Shown one piece after another: positions 9,024 through 17,525 of a stretch of 64,000 nt of DNA. The notes under the pieces were generated by a model. The model was not told where the DNA came from, did not search any database, and saw nothing but the letters and a program-made list of their open reading frames with translations. The position numbers were made by a program, and so were the translations under genes. The stretch is taken from positions 620,001-684,000 of the forward strand of contig NZ_SUKA01000001.1 of NCBI RefSeq assembly GCF_005049105.1, in the 5' to 3' direction. Position 1 is the stretch's first letter; every line of letters starts with the position of its first letter. This stretch comes from Sphingobacterium alkalisoli. Its GTDB lineage: Bacteria > Bacteroidota > Bacteroidia > Sphingobacteriales > Sphingobacteriaceae.

Positions 9024-11363
9024 CTATATTTTCTTTTGGACTCCCCACTCTGGATTAGGCTCCTTGCCCATAAACAGTTCGAGTTTTCCGCCGGAAACCA
9101 TTTCCTGAAAATCTAAATAACATTTATCGTGTGGTTTTCCATTTAGCAATGCTTTTTGTATGTATATATTTTCGGCTGTGTTGTTGTGCGCCTTGATGGT
9201 AAAAGGTTTTCCCGAAAAATACTTTGGATCGGTTTTGAACGTTACTTCGTCGAAAAGCGGGCTTGTTATTTCATAGCGCGTACTTCCAGGGCATGAGGGA
9301 TGTATTCCCGCAGCAGCCAGCACATACCAAGCCGACATTTGTCCCACATCTTCATTGCCGACAATACCTTCTACCGAGTTCTTGTAGGCCGTTTCGCAGA
9401 TATGGCGCGTCCATTTTTGGGTCATCCATGCCGCGTCGAGATGATTAAAAAGAAAGGGAACCAGATGTACAGGTTCATTCGCATGGTTATAATAATCGTT
9501 CCAGCGCATATGCTCCGGAGTCTTTTCGAAAAAATTCGTCAAGTCTGCAAGAGTCTTGTCGCGGCCGCCCATGAGCGCGATCATTCCCGGAATATCATGC
9601 GGTACAAACCACCCCTGTTGGTATGGATTTGATTCAATAGCGCCGTACCATTCTTTCGTTCTCCCTTGCTCAGGCCAAGCTTCCCACGAGCCATCATTCG
9701 TTCTTGGACGAAACCACCCTTTTTCCTGGTCGAAAATATGGTGATACGCCTGTCCCTTCTGACGGAAAAGCGCGGCCTCCTGTTTCTTTCCGAGACCTTC
9801 TGCCAACTGTGCAATACACCAGTCCGTGTAGGCGTACTCTAGGGTGTTGGAAATACTAAATGGTGGCCCTGTGTATCCCAGCTTGTCGTTGCCAAATTTC
9901 TTGGAGGTCTGTACAGCATACTGATATGCCTTTTCCAGATCATAGTCGCGGATACCTTTCACATACGCATCTGCAAGTACCGATAGGGCAGGGTTGCCAA
10001 TCATGCATCCTGAGTAAGCATTCAGTAGTTCCCAACGTTCGTAGTACCCTTTTCCAGACTCGTCGGCAAGCGTAATCAGGGAATTTAGCTGATCACTCAC
10101 TAACCTTGGATTTATAATCGTCTGTAAGGGAAACTGACTTCGGAAAACATCCCAACCGCTGAATATCGTTCGTTTTGTAAATCCTGTACTCTTATGTATT
10201 TGCTTATCTCCACCGATATAACGTCCATCTACATCCGTGAAGGAGCGGGGGTCGATCATGGTATGGTAGAGGGCCGTATAAAAAATAGTCTTTTGCTCTT
10301 CGGTACCGCCCTGTATCTTAATCCGGCTCAACTCCTGATTCCACAAAGAGGTAGCTTCCGCTTTGACGGCATCAAATTCCTTACCTGCTAATTCCCTTTT
10401 AAAGTTCTTTTCTGCTCCTTCCATATCCACGAACGAAATACCGACCTGTAATGTAACCACTTCATCAGTTTGCGTTTCAAATTCAGAGAAGAATCCCAGA
10501 TGCTTGCCTTCCAATTGGGTTTGGCCAACAATTATATCTGCCTCGTCCACTTTTTTTAAATAGGGGATAGCTACCACATCGTCTCGCTTCCGACTCCAGT
10601 CTGCTTTAATATCCGCACTCCAGAAGCCGTAGTTGTCCAGCGGCTTGCTAAAACGAGCATAAAAATATACGGTGTAATCGGCATTACCTTCGCCATCTCC
10701 CCAGCCACCCCCTTCAGGTGTACACCGCATCCATCCCTGGATCGAATGGCTATCTGCTTTGCGTACATACTGTTTGGTCGATGTACCCCCGACACGGCGC
10801 GCCAAATCAATTTGTATCCGCGATTCTTTGTTTTGGGGAAAGGTGAAGCGGATCATGCCGCTGTGTGGAGCAGCCGTAGTCTCGACTTTTATATTGTAAT
10901 CACTCAAATTTACCGCATAATAGCCCGCTTGTGCAATTTCCGTCTCTTTGCTGTAATGCGAGCGATAGCCGGCAATATTGCCGTCTTCTTTTCCGGCCAC
11001 TGTTTTCAACTTTCCTGTAGTCGGCATCACCAGAAAATTCCCCAGATCTCCAAACCAGCCTACACCACTCATTTGCGTAAAAGCAAAGCCTTCGATCGTT
11101 TGATGCTCATCGCTATAACCTGAGCCATTGTCGCCACCTGTAATGGTATTTGGACTGACCTGTACCATGCCATAGGGTGTTGTGGCTCCCGGGAAGGTCT
11201 TACCTAATCCATGGTACACCCCGGCGGCCCCCACGCTGGTGCTCGCTCCTATAAATGGGTTGACATACTGTGCGGGTAAGAACTCAGGCTCTTTTGGATT
11301 AGAGCAGCAGCTTAACCAAAACCCAAAAAAGACCAGGATACAGGATGTGATTTTTTGTGTCAT
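9024..11363 (-). CDS. GH92 alpha-mannosidase (second of two)
   Basis: The 779-residue protein has a lipobox-like signal (FWLSCCSNPKEPE) and a GH92 start QYVNPFIGASTSVGAAG with GATTPYGMVQVSPNT. The C-terminal signature is GIVGNEDVGQMSAWYVLAAAG (Asp672 equivalent to the base). The likely acid is Glu577 in IESNPYQQGW, 95 residues upstream of it. The first Asp of the usual GDED block is Asn670 here. It probably removes exposed alpha-mannose residues on the surface or in the periplasm. It lies 6 bp upstream of the other GH92 and 7 bp downstream of the GH38-like gene. Sequence divergence between the two GH92s suggests distinct specificities rather than recent duplication. Confidence 0.93.
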   Translation of the reverse strand: MTQKITSCILVFFGFWLSCCSNPKEPEFLPAQYVNPFIGASTSVGAAGVYHGLGKTFPGATTPYGMVQVSPNTITGGDNGSGYSDEHQTIEGFAFTQMSGVGWFGDLGNFLVMPTTGKLKTVAGKEDGNIAGYRSHYSKETEIAQAGYYAVNLSDYNIKVETTAAPHSGMIRFTFPQNKESRIQIDLARRVGGTSTKQYVRKADSHSIQGWMRCTPEGGGWGDGEGNADYTVYFYARFSKPLDNYGFWSADIKADWSRKRDDVVAIPYLKKVDEADIIVGQTQLEGKHLGFFSEFETQTDEVVTLQVGISFVDMEGAEKNFKRELAGKEFDAVKAEATSLWNQELSRIKIQGGTEEQKTIFYTALYHTMIDPRSFTDVDGRYIGGDKQIHKSTGFTKRTIFSGWDVFRSQFPLQTIINPRLVSDQLNSLITLADESGKGYYERWELLNAYSGCMIGNPALSVLADAYVKGIRDYDLEKAYQYAVQTSKKFGNDKLGYTGPPFSISNTLEYAYTDWCIAQLAEGLGKKQEAALFRQKGQAYHHIFDQEKGWFRPRTNDGSWEAWPEQGRTKEWYGAIESNPYQQGWFVPHDIPGMIALMGGRDKTLADLTNFFEKTPEHMRWNDYYNHANEPVHLVPFLFNHLDAAWMTQKWTRHICETAYKNSVEGIVGNEDVGQMSAWYVLAAAGIHPSCPGSTRYEITSPLFDEVTFKTDPKYFSGKPFTIKAHNNTAENIYIQKALLNGKPHDKCYLDFQEMVSGGKLELFMGKEPNPEWGVQKKI

Positions 11364-11370
11364 TATGTTA

Positions 11371-13923
11371 TTAATTATCTGTTTTTTGTATGGAAAGTGT
11401 TTTTATTCCGAAGCGCGGCATAGTAATATCCACCATAGAGCGATCCCCGTGCTGTTCGAAAGGCACCTGCTGTACTATTTGTTCATTTAATAAGACTTCT
11501 TGAATGCGTGATACGGGAAACTGCAATGTTATCCGTTGCGGTTTGTGATTGCCGGTGGAATTGAACAGACGAAGCAAGATGTTTTCGCCTTCTACTTGCA
11601 TTGTGCTTATTTCAAAGCCTGATGCATGCGTATCGACAAATGTTCTGTCTTTCAACGCCACCTTGGTGTGATACCCCGCTAGCAGAGGTTCGTTCCAAGA
11701 GGCGCTTTCGAGAGGGATATTGGCCTCATCCCATTTCCCGGTGTGCGGTACCAGCGCAAATTTCATATGCAACGCCTCCGTTATACCATAATTTACACCC
11801 CACAGTCCGATACCCGAATATTGCGCAGTAAGGCTTAATGGGTATTCGGGGGCACAAACGTACGAGGTTGTATGATCAGATAATACCGTCAATCCATATT
11901 CATTATCTTCCTCCGTTAAGTCAATCCAGTTCAGGATAACGTTATGCTTTATTTCATCCCACTTTCCGAAGAATGTATTTTCCAGTCTACTTTCACATAC
12001 GTCGAACGGTGCATTCTTGTAAAGTGTGGGGGAGGTCAAACTATTGGGAAACATGATTTTTAACTTATACCGATCATCGGTATACGCTCTTCTGTTATCG
12101 GTCCAGTTGTGTTCCTGTTTGTACTCTCCGATCCCCACATTATCTTCCCAATCGATTTTCAAGTCAAAGTCTATACGCTTTTGCCCCGCTTCAAGCGTTA
12201 TTATTTGCGTAAAAGGATGTGAAGCGATGGTGCCCTCCACTTTTACCTGCTTCAGAAAATCGTTGTCTTGGAGTACCGTAAAACGTGCCTCCTGTTGTTT
12301 TGATGAATAGAGCTGTTGTTCATCATAAAAGTGGCCCGCTATTTCACCCAGGCGGTATGTGGTGTCCAGGTTTGCAAATTCTTTGTTTTTGGCGTGTCTA
12401 AGGACAAGACTTTTAATTGTTCCCCCCTTAGACCGGTCAAGTGTAAACTGATACCGATCATTTTCTATGATACAATCCCCCTGTGCACTGAATCTTATGC
12501 CCTGGCGCTTGTTATCGCGTTGTTTTTCTGTCCGTAAGGCATATGTCGAATAACCAAATCCGGAAACCGCTGGCCTAAATGTGAGAAACAAGCCTTCATC
12601 TTCCTGCAGCAATACACTAGGAACGGGTTCATTCTTACTATTGAACAGACCGACTGACATGGTGCTGTACTGCTGTGGTATTTCCACCCGCACGACCTCC
12701 GCTCTATTTGTACCAACGGTGTTAAAAACCCGAATATACCCCAGCTGATCCGTTCGGTGGTTCGTGTCATGATAACTTTCCATGGCCTCTGCTACGATGA
12801 CGTCCGATAGCCTATTCGTATGGTCGGTCCATCGGTCTATAGCCTGTGCCCAGGTCTGCTCTTTATCCAATTTATTGTACGGCACAATCCAGGAATCGTG
12901 GTGCTGTGCCATCATAAGCGTGCGCCATGCGTCATCCATACGATCTTTTGCCGGAATGTATTGGTTGTCGATGTTTGCCATAGCACTTACTTTCTCCGTC
13001 ATCACGATCTTATTTTCAGATTTGCGCACCGCTTGAGCGATCCGTTGCAGGGCCTGACTGCCCCACATCAGATTAACCAAAATGTCCTCTTGGGATAAAT
13101 GCCAGTTGTCGTCCGTTTTTCCGGCAGAGATCTGTTCGATATATTCTTTCCATGTTACGTAGACAGATTTATTTTTGATATGGTCGCCGTGTCCGAGCCA
13201 GGGGCCATTGCGCCAACCTGCATCTTGGTAACACATTCCTACAGGATTCGTAATTCCTTGTGCAGTGCTCGCTTGCAAAAAAGACAAGGCATTGTTCCAG
13301 GCCGTTGTCTGCCAGGTGGAGTTCTTCTCCAATGCTTCACTGGTGTAGCGAGGTACCGTAAGTATTGATGAGCCGTCGGGACCGATCCAGTTTATTAGCT
13401 GTCCTCCGTGTGCCCTCATGTAGCCCCCCCAACAGGTATTCGGTGTCTTTAAAACCGCATACTTGAACCCAAACTGATTTAATATCTGGGGTAAGCTACT
13501 GGTAAAGCAAGGCTCCTCGACCGCGTAGGTTGTATAATTCACTTCAGGAAAATGTTCCTGCATTTTTTTGATGCCGTAGGAAAACTGTCGGATAATACTC
13601 TCTCCTGAAATGTTGTAACAGTATGGCTGCGCATAGGTCGGGTTTGTAAACTCAATTCGCTGATCCGTTACGATCCGTTTAAAACCACGGTACGCGTCGG
13701 GTGTATTACGTTGCACGCTATCCCATGTTTCGGGCTCTATTTCCAAGCCTAATTTCCACTCAGGATGCTTGGCGAGTTTGTCGAGCATAAACTGCGTCAC
13801 CCACATGGGGTAATGTCCGTAGATGCCGCCGTGGTATCCGTCTACAAAGTAGGGTTGTTGCGGATAGGCTTTGGCAAACAGCAGCAGCGTGGTAAAAAGC
13901 GTAATACTTATAATTTTTATCAT
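11371..13923 (-). CDS. GH38-like alpha-mannosidase with atypical catalytic motif
   Basis: This exported 850-residue protein has a GH38-type N-terminal domain (YFVDGYHGGIYGHYP, then SSLPQILNQFGFKYAVLKTP), a helical middle with the family metal-site block MMAQHHDSWIVPYN, and a large C-terminal beta domain. Family members are retaining, zinc-dependent alpha-mannosidases. Two canonical blocks differ: the HxHxD start becomes DGYHGGIYGHYP, and the nucleophile region (usually DxFGH) reads YAVEEPCFTSSLPQIL, so the nucleophile Asp is not evident. It belongs to the same operon as two GH92s, which supports mannoside processing. Family call is firm to moderate, and activity is inferred. Confidence 0.8.
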   Translation of the reverse strand: MIKIISITLFTTLLLFAKAYPQQPYFVDGYHGGIYGHYPMWVTQFMLDKLAKHPEWKLGLEIEPETWDSVQRNTPDAYRGFKRIVTDQRIEFTNPTYAQPYCYNISGESIIRQFSYGIKKMQEHFPEVNYTTYAVEEPCFTSSLPQILNQFGFKYAVLKTPNTCWGGYMRAHGGQLINWIGPDGSSILTVPRYTSEALEKNSTWQTTAWNNALSFLQASTAQGITNPVGMCYQDAGWRNGPWLGHGDHIKNKSVYVTWKEYIEQISAGKTDDNWHLSQEDILVNLMWGSQALQRIAQAVRKSENKIVMTEKVSAMANIDNQYIPAKDRMDDAWRTLMMAQHHDSWIVPYNKLDKEQTWAQAIDRWTDHTNRLSDVIVAEAMESYHDTNHRTDQLGYIRVFNTVGTNRAEVVRVEIPQQYSTMSVGLFNSKNEPVPSVLLQEDEGLFLTFRPAVSGFGYSTYALRTEKQRDNKRQGIRFSAQGDCIIENDRYQFTLDRSKGGTIKSLVLRHAKNKEFANLDTTYRLGEIAGHFYDEQQLYSSKQQEARFTVLQDNDFLKQVKVEGTIASHPFTQIITLEAGQKRIDFDLKIDWEDNVGIGEYKQEHNWTDNRRAYTDDRYKLKIMFPNSLTSPTLYKNAPFDVCESRLENTFFGKWDEIKHNVILNWIDLTEEDNEYGLTVLSDHTTSYVCAPEYPLSLTAQYSGIGLWGVNYGITEALHMKFALVPHTGKWDEANIPLESASWNEPLLAGYHTKVALKDRTFVDTHASGFEISTMQVEGENILLRLFNSTGNHKPQRITLQFPVSRIQEVLLNEQIVQQVPFEQHGDRSMVDITMPRFGIKTLSIQKTDN

Positions 13924-13939
13924 ACTATTTTCGTGTCCG

Positions 13940-15334
13940 TTACTTTACGCGTACGAGACTAAGTGTTCTCTTTTTCGGTGTGTTTACATCTTTGATGGCA
14001 TCCAGCAACAAGTCCATTTGCCCCCGCCATGCATTTCTAACTTCAGGAAACATCGCTTTTGCATATAGATCCCGCTTGGCCCTCAGCCATCCGTCCGTAC
14101 TTACATGTTGATCGAGTACCTCGATTGCTTTTCGATTATTCGCATCGAGCAGACCGCGGGGCTGAAAGAAATTATACTGTACCCAGGCGTAATCTCTAAA
14201 CTGCCGCTCGATCTCCCAACGCGCCTCATTTAGATGCATTACCCGTAGCGCCTGTTGGTACTGTGGCGTATTGGTGTGTGTTGCCAGGTTGATACCTTTG
14301 GCAAAGTCGGCGGCCGACCACACACCTATCACTTCGTCGTCTATCAATAATTTATGACGGCTTTGGAGTCCGGTAACAGTTAAAAGTTCTTGGTTCATCT
14401 CTTCTATGAAGGGAACGACTTTTATCGCATCAGACTGGCTCTTTTTGCTGCCCCATCCCCTAGGGATGGTATCTAGAGGGTAAGGTAGTGCATTCGCTTG
14501 GTAGTCAAAACTGATGCCTGTCGCATTTTTTTTGATGTCGGATAACGTACAGTTGGCAGACGAGATGATACGCTGTTTGGAAGCATCAATTGCTATTTCT
14601 GCTACTTTTTTTCCGGCAAACCCCTGTGCTTTCAGGAAGAGATAAGCCATCACCATATGCCCGTCGGTGTCGGGATGTACACGGTCATTTCCGCATATCG
14701 TGAAACTGGCGTCCGTTTTCTGAAACCTTCTATTGATATCGGTCATAGATTGGTTGAAATCAAAAAACTCCCATTTATTTTGGTTAGCCGACGCTCTTTG
14801 AAAATCAACAATACGCAACATTGCCTTATTCTTGTTTTTGAGCGGAGTATTGTCTGCAATGACCGCCTCTTCGTCGTACGGAGAGCTCCCCAATAATACT
14901 ATTTTCGTATCCGGAAGACCTTGAAAACGCTTTTCCATCTGTTTGTAAGCCTCAAAAGATTCCTTGACTTTGCTGTCTGCAAATTTTTCAGGCTCCGGCC
15001 CGTTGTATTCGAGATAACCCGAATCATTCATACCAAAGGTGGTGATAAGTACTGTCGGCTGTTTGCTGAATACATCCCCGTCTAGACGCTTTAGCATTTC
15101 GATCACCCGATCACCTCCAATACCTGCATTCTGTATCAACAGGTTCATCTGTGGGTAGCGTGTCATATAGTACAGCCAGATATAGGCATGGTAATGCCCC
15201 CCGTCTGTAATACTGTTGCCCAGGAATACCACACGATCATCTTCTTTGAAGGGTGTGATCTGTTGTGCATAAGCACGTATCCCCGTGGATAGAAAAAGGG
15301 AAAATAAGCAAATTGTAGCTAGGGTTCTTTTCAT
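13940..15334 (-). CDS. Exported SGNH/GDSL hydrolase (probable carbohydrate esterase)
   Basis: The 464-residue protein has a signal peptide (STGIRAYAQQ) and all four SGNH blocks: FLGNSITDGGHYH (nucleophile Ser), NAGIGGDRV (Gly), TTFGMNDSGY (Asn) and NDRVHPDTDGHMVMA (Asp and His). Such enzymes commonly remove acetyl groups from glycans. About 230 C-terminal residues after the hydrolase fold are all-purpose helical sequence of unknown role. It is the first gene of the minus-strand mannoside operon, 16 bp before the GH38-like gene, and its upstream region should hold the operon promoter. Confidence 0.88.
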   Translation of the reverse strand: MKRTLATICLFSLFLSTGIRAYAQQITPFKEDDRVVFLGNSITDGGHYHAYIWLYYMTRYPQMNLLIQNAGIGGDRVIEMLKRLDGDVFSKQPTVLITTFGMNDSGYLEYNGPEPEKFADSKVKESFEAYKQMEKRFQGLPDTKIVLLGSSPYDEEAVIADNTPLKNKNKAMLRIVDFQRASANQNKWEFFDFNQSMTDINRRFQKTDASFTICGNDRVHPDTDGHMVMAYLFLKAQGFAGKKVAEIAIDASKQRIISSANCTLSDIKKNATGISFDYQANALPYPLDTIPRGWGSKKSQSDAIKVVPFIEEMNQELLTVTGLQSRHKLLIDDEVIGVWSAADFAKGINLATHTNTPQYQQALRVMHLNEARWEIERQFRDYAWVQYNFFQPRGLLDANNRKAIEVLDQHVSTDGWLRAKRDLYAKAMFPEVRNAWRGQMDLLLDAIKDVNTPKKRTLSLVRVK

Positions 15335-15716
15335 TTGTAATTCGTTATCGTTTATTATCAGGTGTCGCGTAGATCCGTGCCTATTGATATAGCGTGCACG
15401 TGTCGTTCTACTATGCGATTCTTGTTAATGATCGTACGGAACATTGCTGCATATTGCAGCGAACATTTCATATCTGGTTTATAAATAATTTATAAAAGGA
15501 TGCACGTTACACAGATTACAAACTTAAAATACGCTTCCGTATTTCGGGTCAGGGCCTCTGTACACTTTGCACAAACAAATGTATACAGCAAAACGCCCAC
15601 CTGTAGCATCAAGTAGGCGTCTTAGTAAACGATTTTAATCTGTTTTAGTTGTAAGTTATTGTTTTATAGCTTTTTGATTGTCTTTGTGGGATTCGAGTTG
15701 GTAAATTAAATAGAAC
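15335..15716 (-). other. Intergenic region upstream of the mannoside operon
   Basis: This 382-bp stretch separates the operon start from the 3' end of the regulator gene. It must contain the operon promoter and the regulator terminator. Two minus-strand matches to the Bacteroidetes -7 pattern TAnnTTTG occur (15519-15526 and 15576-15583), but neither has a clear TTTG about 20 bp upstream, so I do not call a promoter. No ORF is credible. Confidence 0.5.
15589..15620 (-). terminator. Candidate terminator of the DUF6377 regulator gene
   Basis: Arms 15593-15600 and 15613-15620 form an 8-bp stem with one G-U pair around a 12-nt loop. On the minus strand the stem is followed by a short TTTT at 15592-15589. 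It is about 100 bp beyond the regulator's stop. The T-run is short, so efficiency is uncertain. Confidence 0.45.
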
Positions 15717-17336
15717 TTATTTGGCTTCAAAACCCCCTATTTTCTTCACTTTTTCATCAAAATTATCACTGTCGGCAAGTACTTTTCCCTTTACTTTGCT
15801 CTTGTAGTTATAAATGGTCTGTATAGAATAACGAAGAAAGATGGCAATTTGATTGACGTCGGTTATCCCCAAACGGATGAGCGCAAAAATACGTAGTTCG
15901 GTGTTTAGCTGGTCTTTCTTAAGTTGATACCGCTCTTCTTCTCGTAAAAGCGCGTTAAACTCGTCCACAAAGTTGGGATACACTTCAAAGAATGTGCTGT
16001 CGAAATGCTCATAAAGCTCTTGTGCATCTTTTTCGAGCGTCCGCGTAGAGGAAGTCAGCTTTTGTAGGTCATCAATCTGTCCTGCTTTGATTTTGCGATT
16101 CACTTGCTTTCGGTAATCATCTAGCTTATCGAGGTACACGGCGCATTGGTTAATATAATATCCAATGTATCTCTCGCGGATCAAGTTTGCTTCGTCTAAT
16201 TTTTGATTTACGGAAATCAATTGGGTATTGATCTGTTTCAGGTTTTTTCGTGCTCTTGATACGATCTTCACCTGCTTATATAAAAAGTAAAGCGTAAAGA
16301 TCAAGATAACCACAAAAATGCTTAACGTAAGCGCATACATCCGCAGATTCTTTTTCTGTTCTTCGATTTTGGCTAAATATGTTGCCTCTATAATAGGCTG
16401 GGTACGGGAGATCACTGCATTTCTAAACCGGGAGTTGTAAAAATTGGCATCTTCTAATGAGGCCTGTATGTAATTATACGCCCGATTTACATCCCCATTT
16501 TTATGCAGATGGATAGCTAACGTCAGTAAGGATTCATTTTCTTTGACGGCTAGTTTAACATCCGTAATCGCTGCTAAAAGGAGATATTTTACTTCGAGCT
16601 CCGTATTTTTAAGTTCACGGTGTATCATGGATAGCGCCATTGCCGACATACCATAGCTATGCGAGCCGGGCTTCTCCTGTTCGAACAGTACAGTCAGTAT
16701 CTGAGCCGATTCCGCATATGCTCCATCTCCTTTCAATTGGAAGGACTTTTCTTTCAGATACATATCCGTATCCTTTCCAAGCATTTGCATCAAACTGTCC
16801 CGATATCGTCGGTTCTCTTTTATATAGATCTGTCCGTAAGTAGGATTGTCGGTGTATTTGAGTAGATTTTCATTATAGCGAATGTAATCCCAGCAATATA
16901 ATGCCTTTAGGTGCTGTGGTAATTTGTGATAATCTATCACATCGAACACCTCCCGTGCCTGCGTAAATAGGCCTGATAGTGACAGTACAAATGCGAGTTT
17001 CAGCTTGCTCTCTACCAGATAAATCTCGTTCTGCAATACGTTGGCGATCGTTATATTTCGATCAATATAGGCCAGTGCAGAATCACATATAAATGACTGG
17101 TACTCCTCAATAATTTTAGTGTGCAGATGAAATCTATCTTCAAGTGAACTTTGCTTTGTCAGCATTTTTTTGATGTCGTCTATCTTTTGTTCCTTAAGCG
17201 ATGTGTACAATTTACGATCAGCAATAGTCTGATCCAGCTCCTTCAATAAGGAGTCTATCTCCGTATCGGCGTACACAGCAAGGCAAGAAGATAATAGGCA
17301 GAGAATGGTTAATAAAATTCTTTTCACTTTCAACAC
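15717..17336 (-). CDS. DUF6377-type membrane-anchored regulator with TPR-like sensor region
   Basis: The 539-residue protein has a signal peptide (LLSSCLAVYA), about 300 residues of TPR-like helices, a transmembrane segment at about 330-352 (LSIFVVILIFTLYFLY), a coiled-coil linker and a C-terminal domain. The end of that domain reads FALIRLGITDVNQIAIFLRYSIQTIYNYKSKVKGK, a helix-turn-helix-like block typical of DUF6377 proteins. It probably senses a periplasmic signal and controls nearby glycan genes. It is upstream of the mannoside operon on the same strand and divergent from the GH78 gene, placing it to regulate either. Targets are inferred from position. Confidence 0.8.
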   Translation of the reverse strand: MLKVKRILLTILCLLSSCLAVYADTEIDSLLKELDQTIADRKLYTSLKEQKIDDIKKMLTKQSSLEDRFHLHTKIIEEYQSFICDSALAYIDRNITIANVLQNEIYLVESKLKLAFVLSLSGLFTQAREVFDVIDYHKLPQHLKALYCWDYIRYNENLLKYTDNPTYGQIYIKENRRYRDSLMQMLGKDTDMYLKEKSFQLKGDGAYAESAQILTVLFEQEKPGSHSYGMSAMALSMIHRELKNTELEVKYLLLAAITDVKLAVKENESLLTLAIHLHKNGDVNRAYNYIQASLEDANFYNSRFRNAVISRTQPIIEATYLAKIEEQKKNLRMYALTLSIFVVILIFTLYFLYKQVKIVSRARKNLKQINTQLISVNQKLDEANLIRERYIGYYINQCAVYLDKLDDYRKQVNRKIKAGQIDDLQKLTSSTRTLEKDAQELYEHFDSTFFEVYPNFVDEFNALLREEERYQLKKDQLNTELRIFALIRLGITDVNQIAIFLRYSIQTIYNYKSKVKGKVLADSDNFDEKVKKIGGFEAK

Positions 17337-17525
17337 GCGTATCTATAATTTTGGTCCTTTACCTACAAACCTACGAAATATACTTTTATTATCCGTTCTT
17401 TCCCACGATTTGCTCTTTACCAATTGTGTACTGGTTTTTGGTTATATTTATTTGATTATTAATATTTTAAAGTATTTTTAAAAAAGAAAGATTTACCAAA
17501 GGTCCCGCTCAGGGGTAAAAGCCGA

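Noticed and set aside
15519-15583. Two TAnnTTTG-like minus-strand boxes as promoters of the mannoside operon
   Set aside because: Neither has a TTTG at the right distance, and one lies next to the candidate terminator. Single 8-mers are expected by chance in AT-rich DNA.
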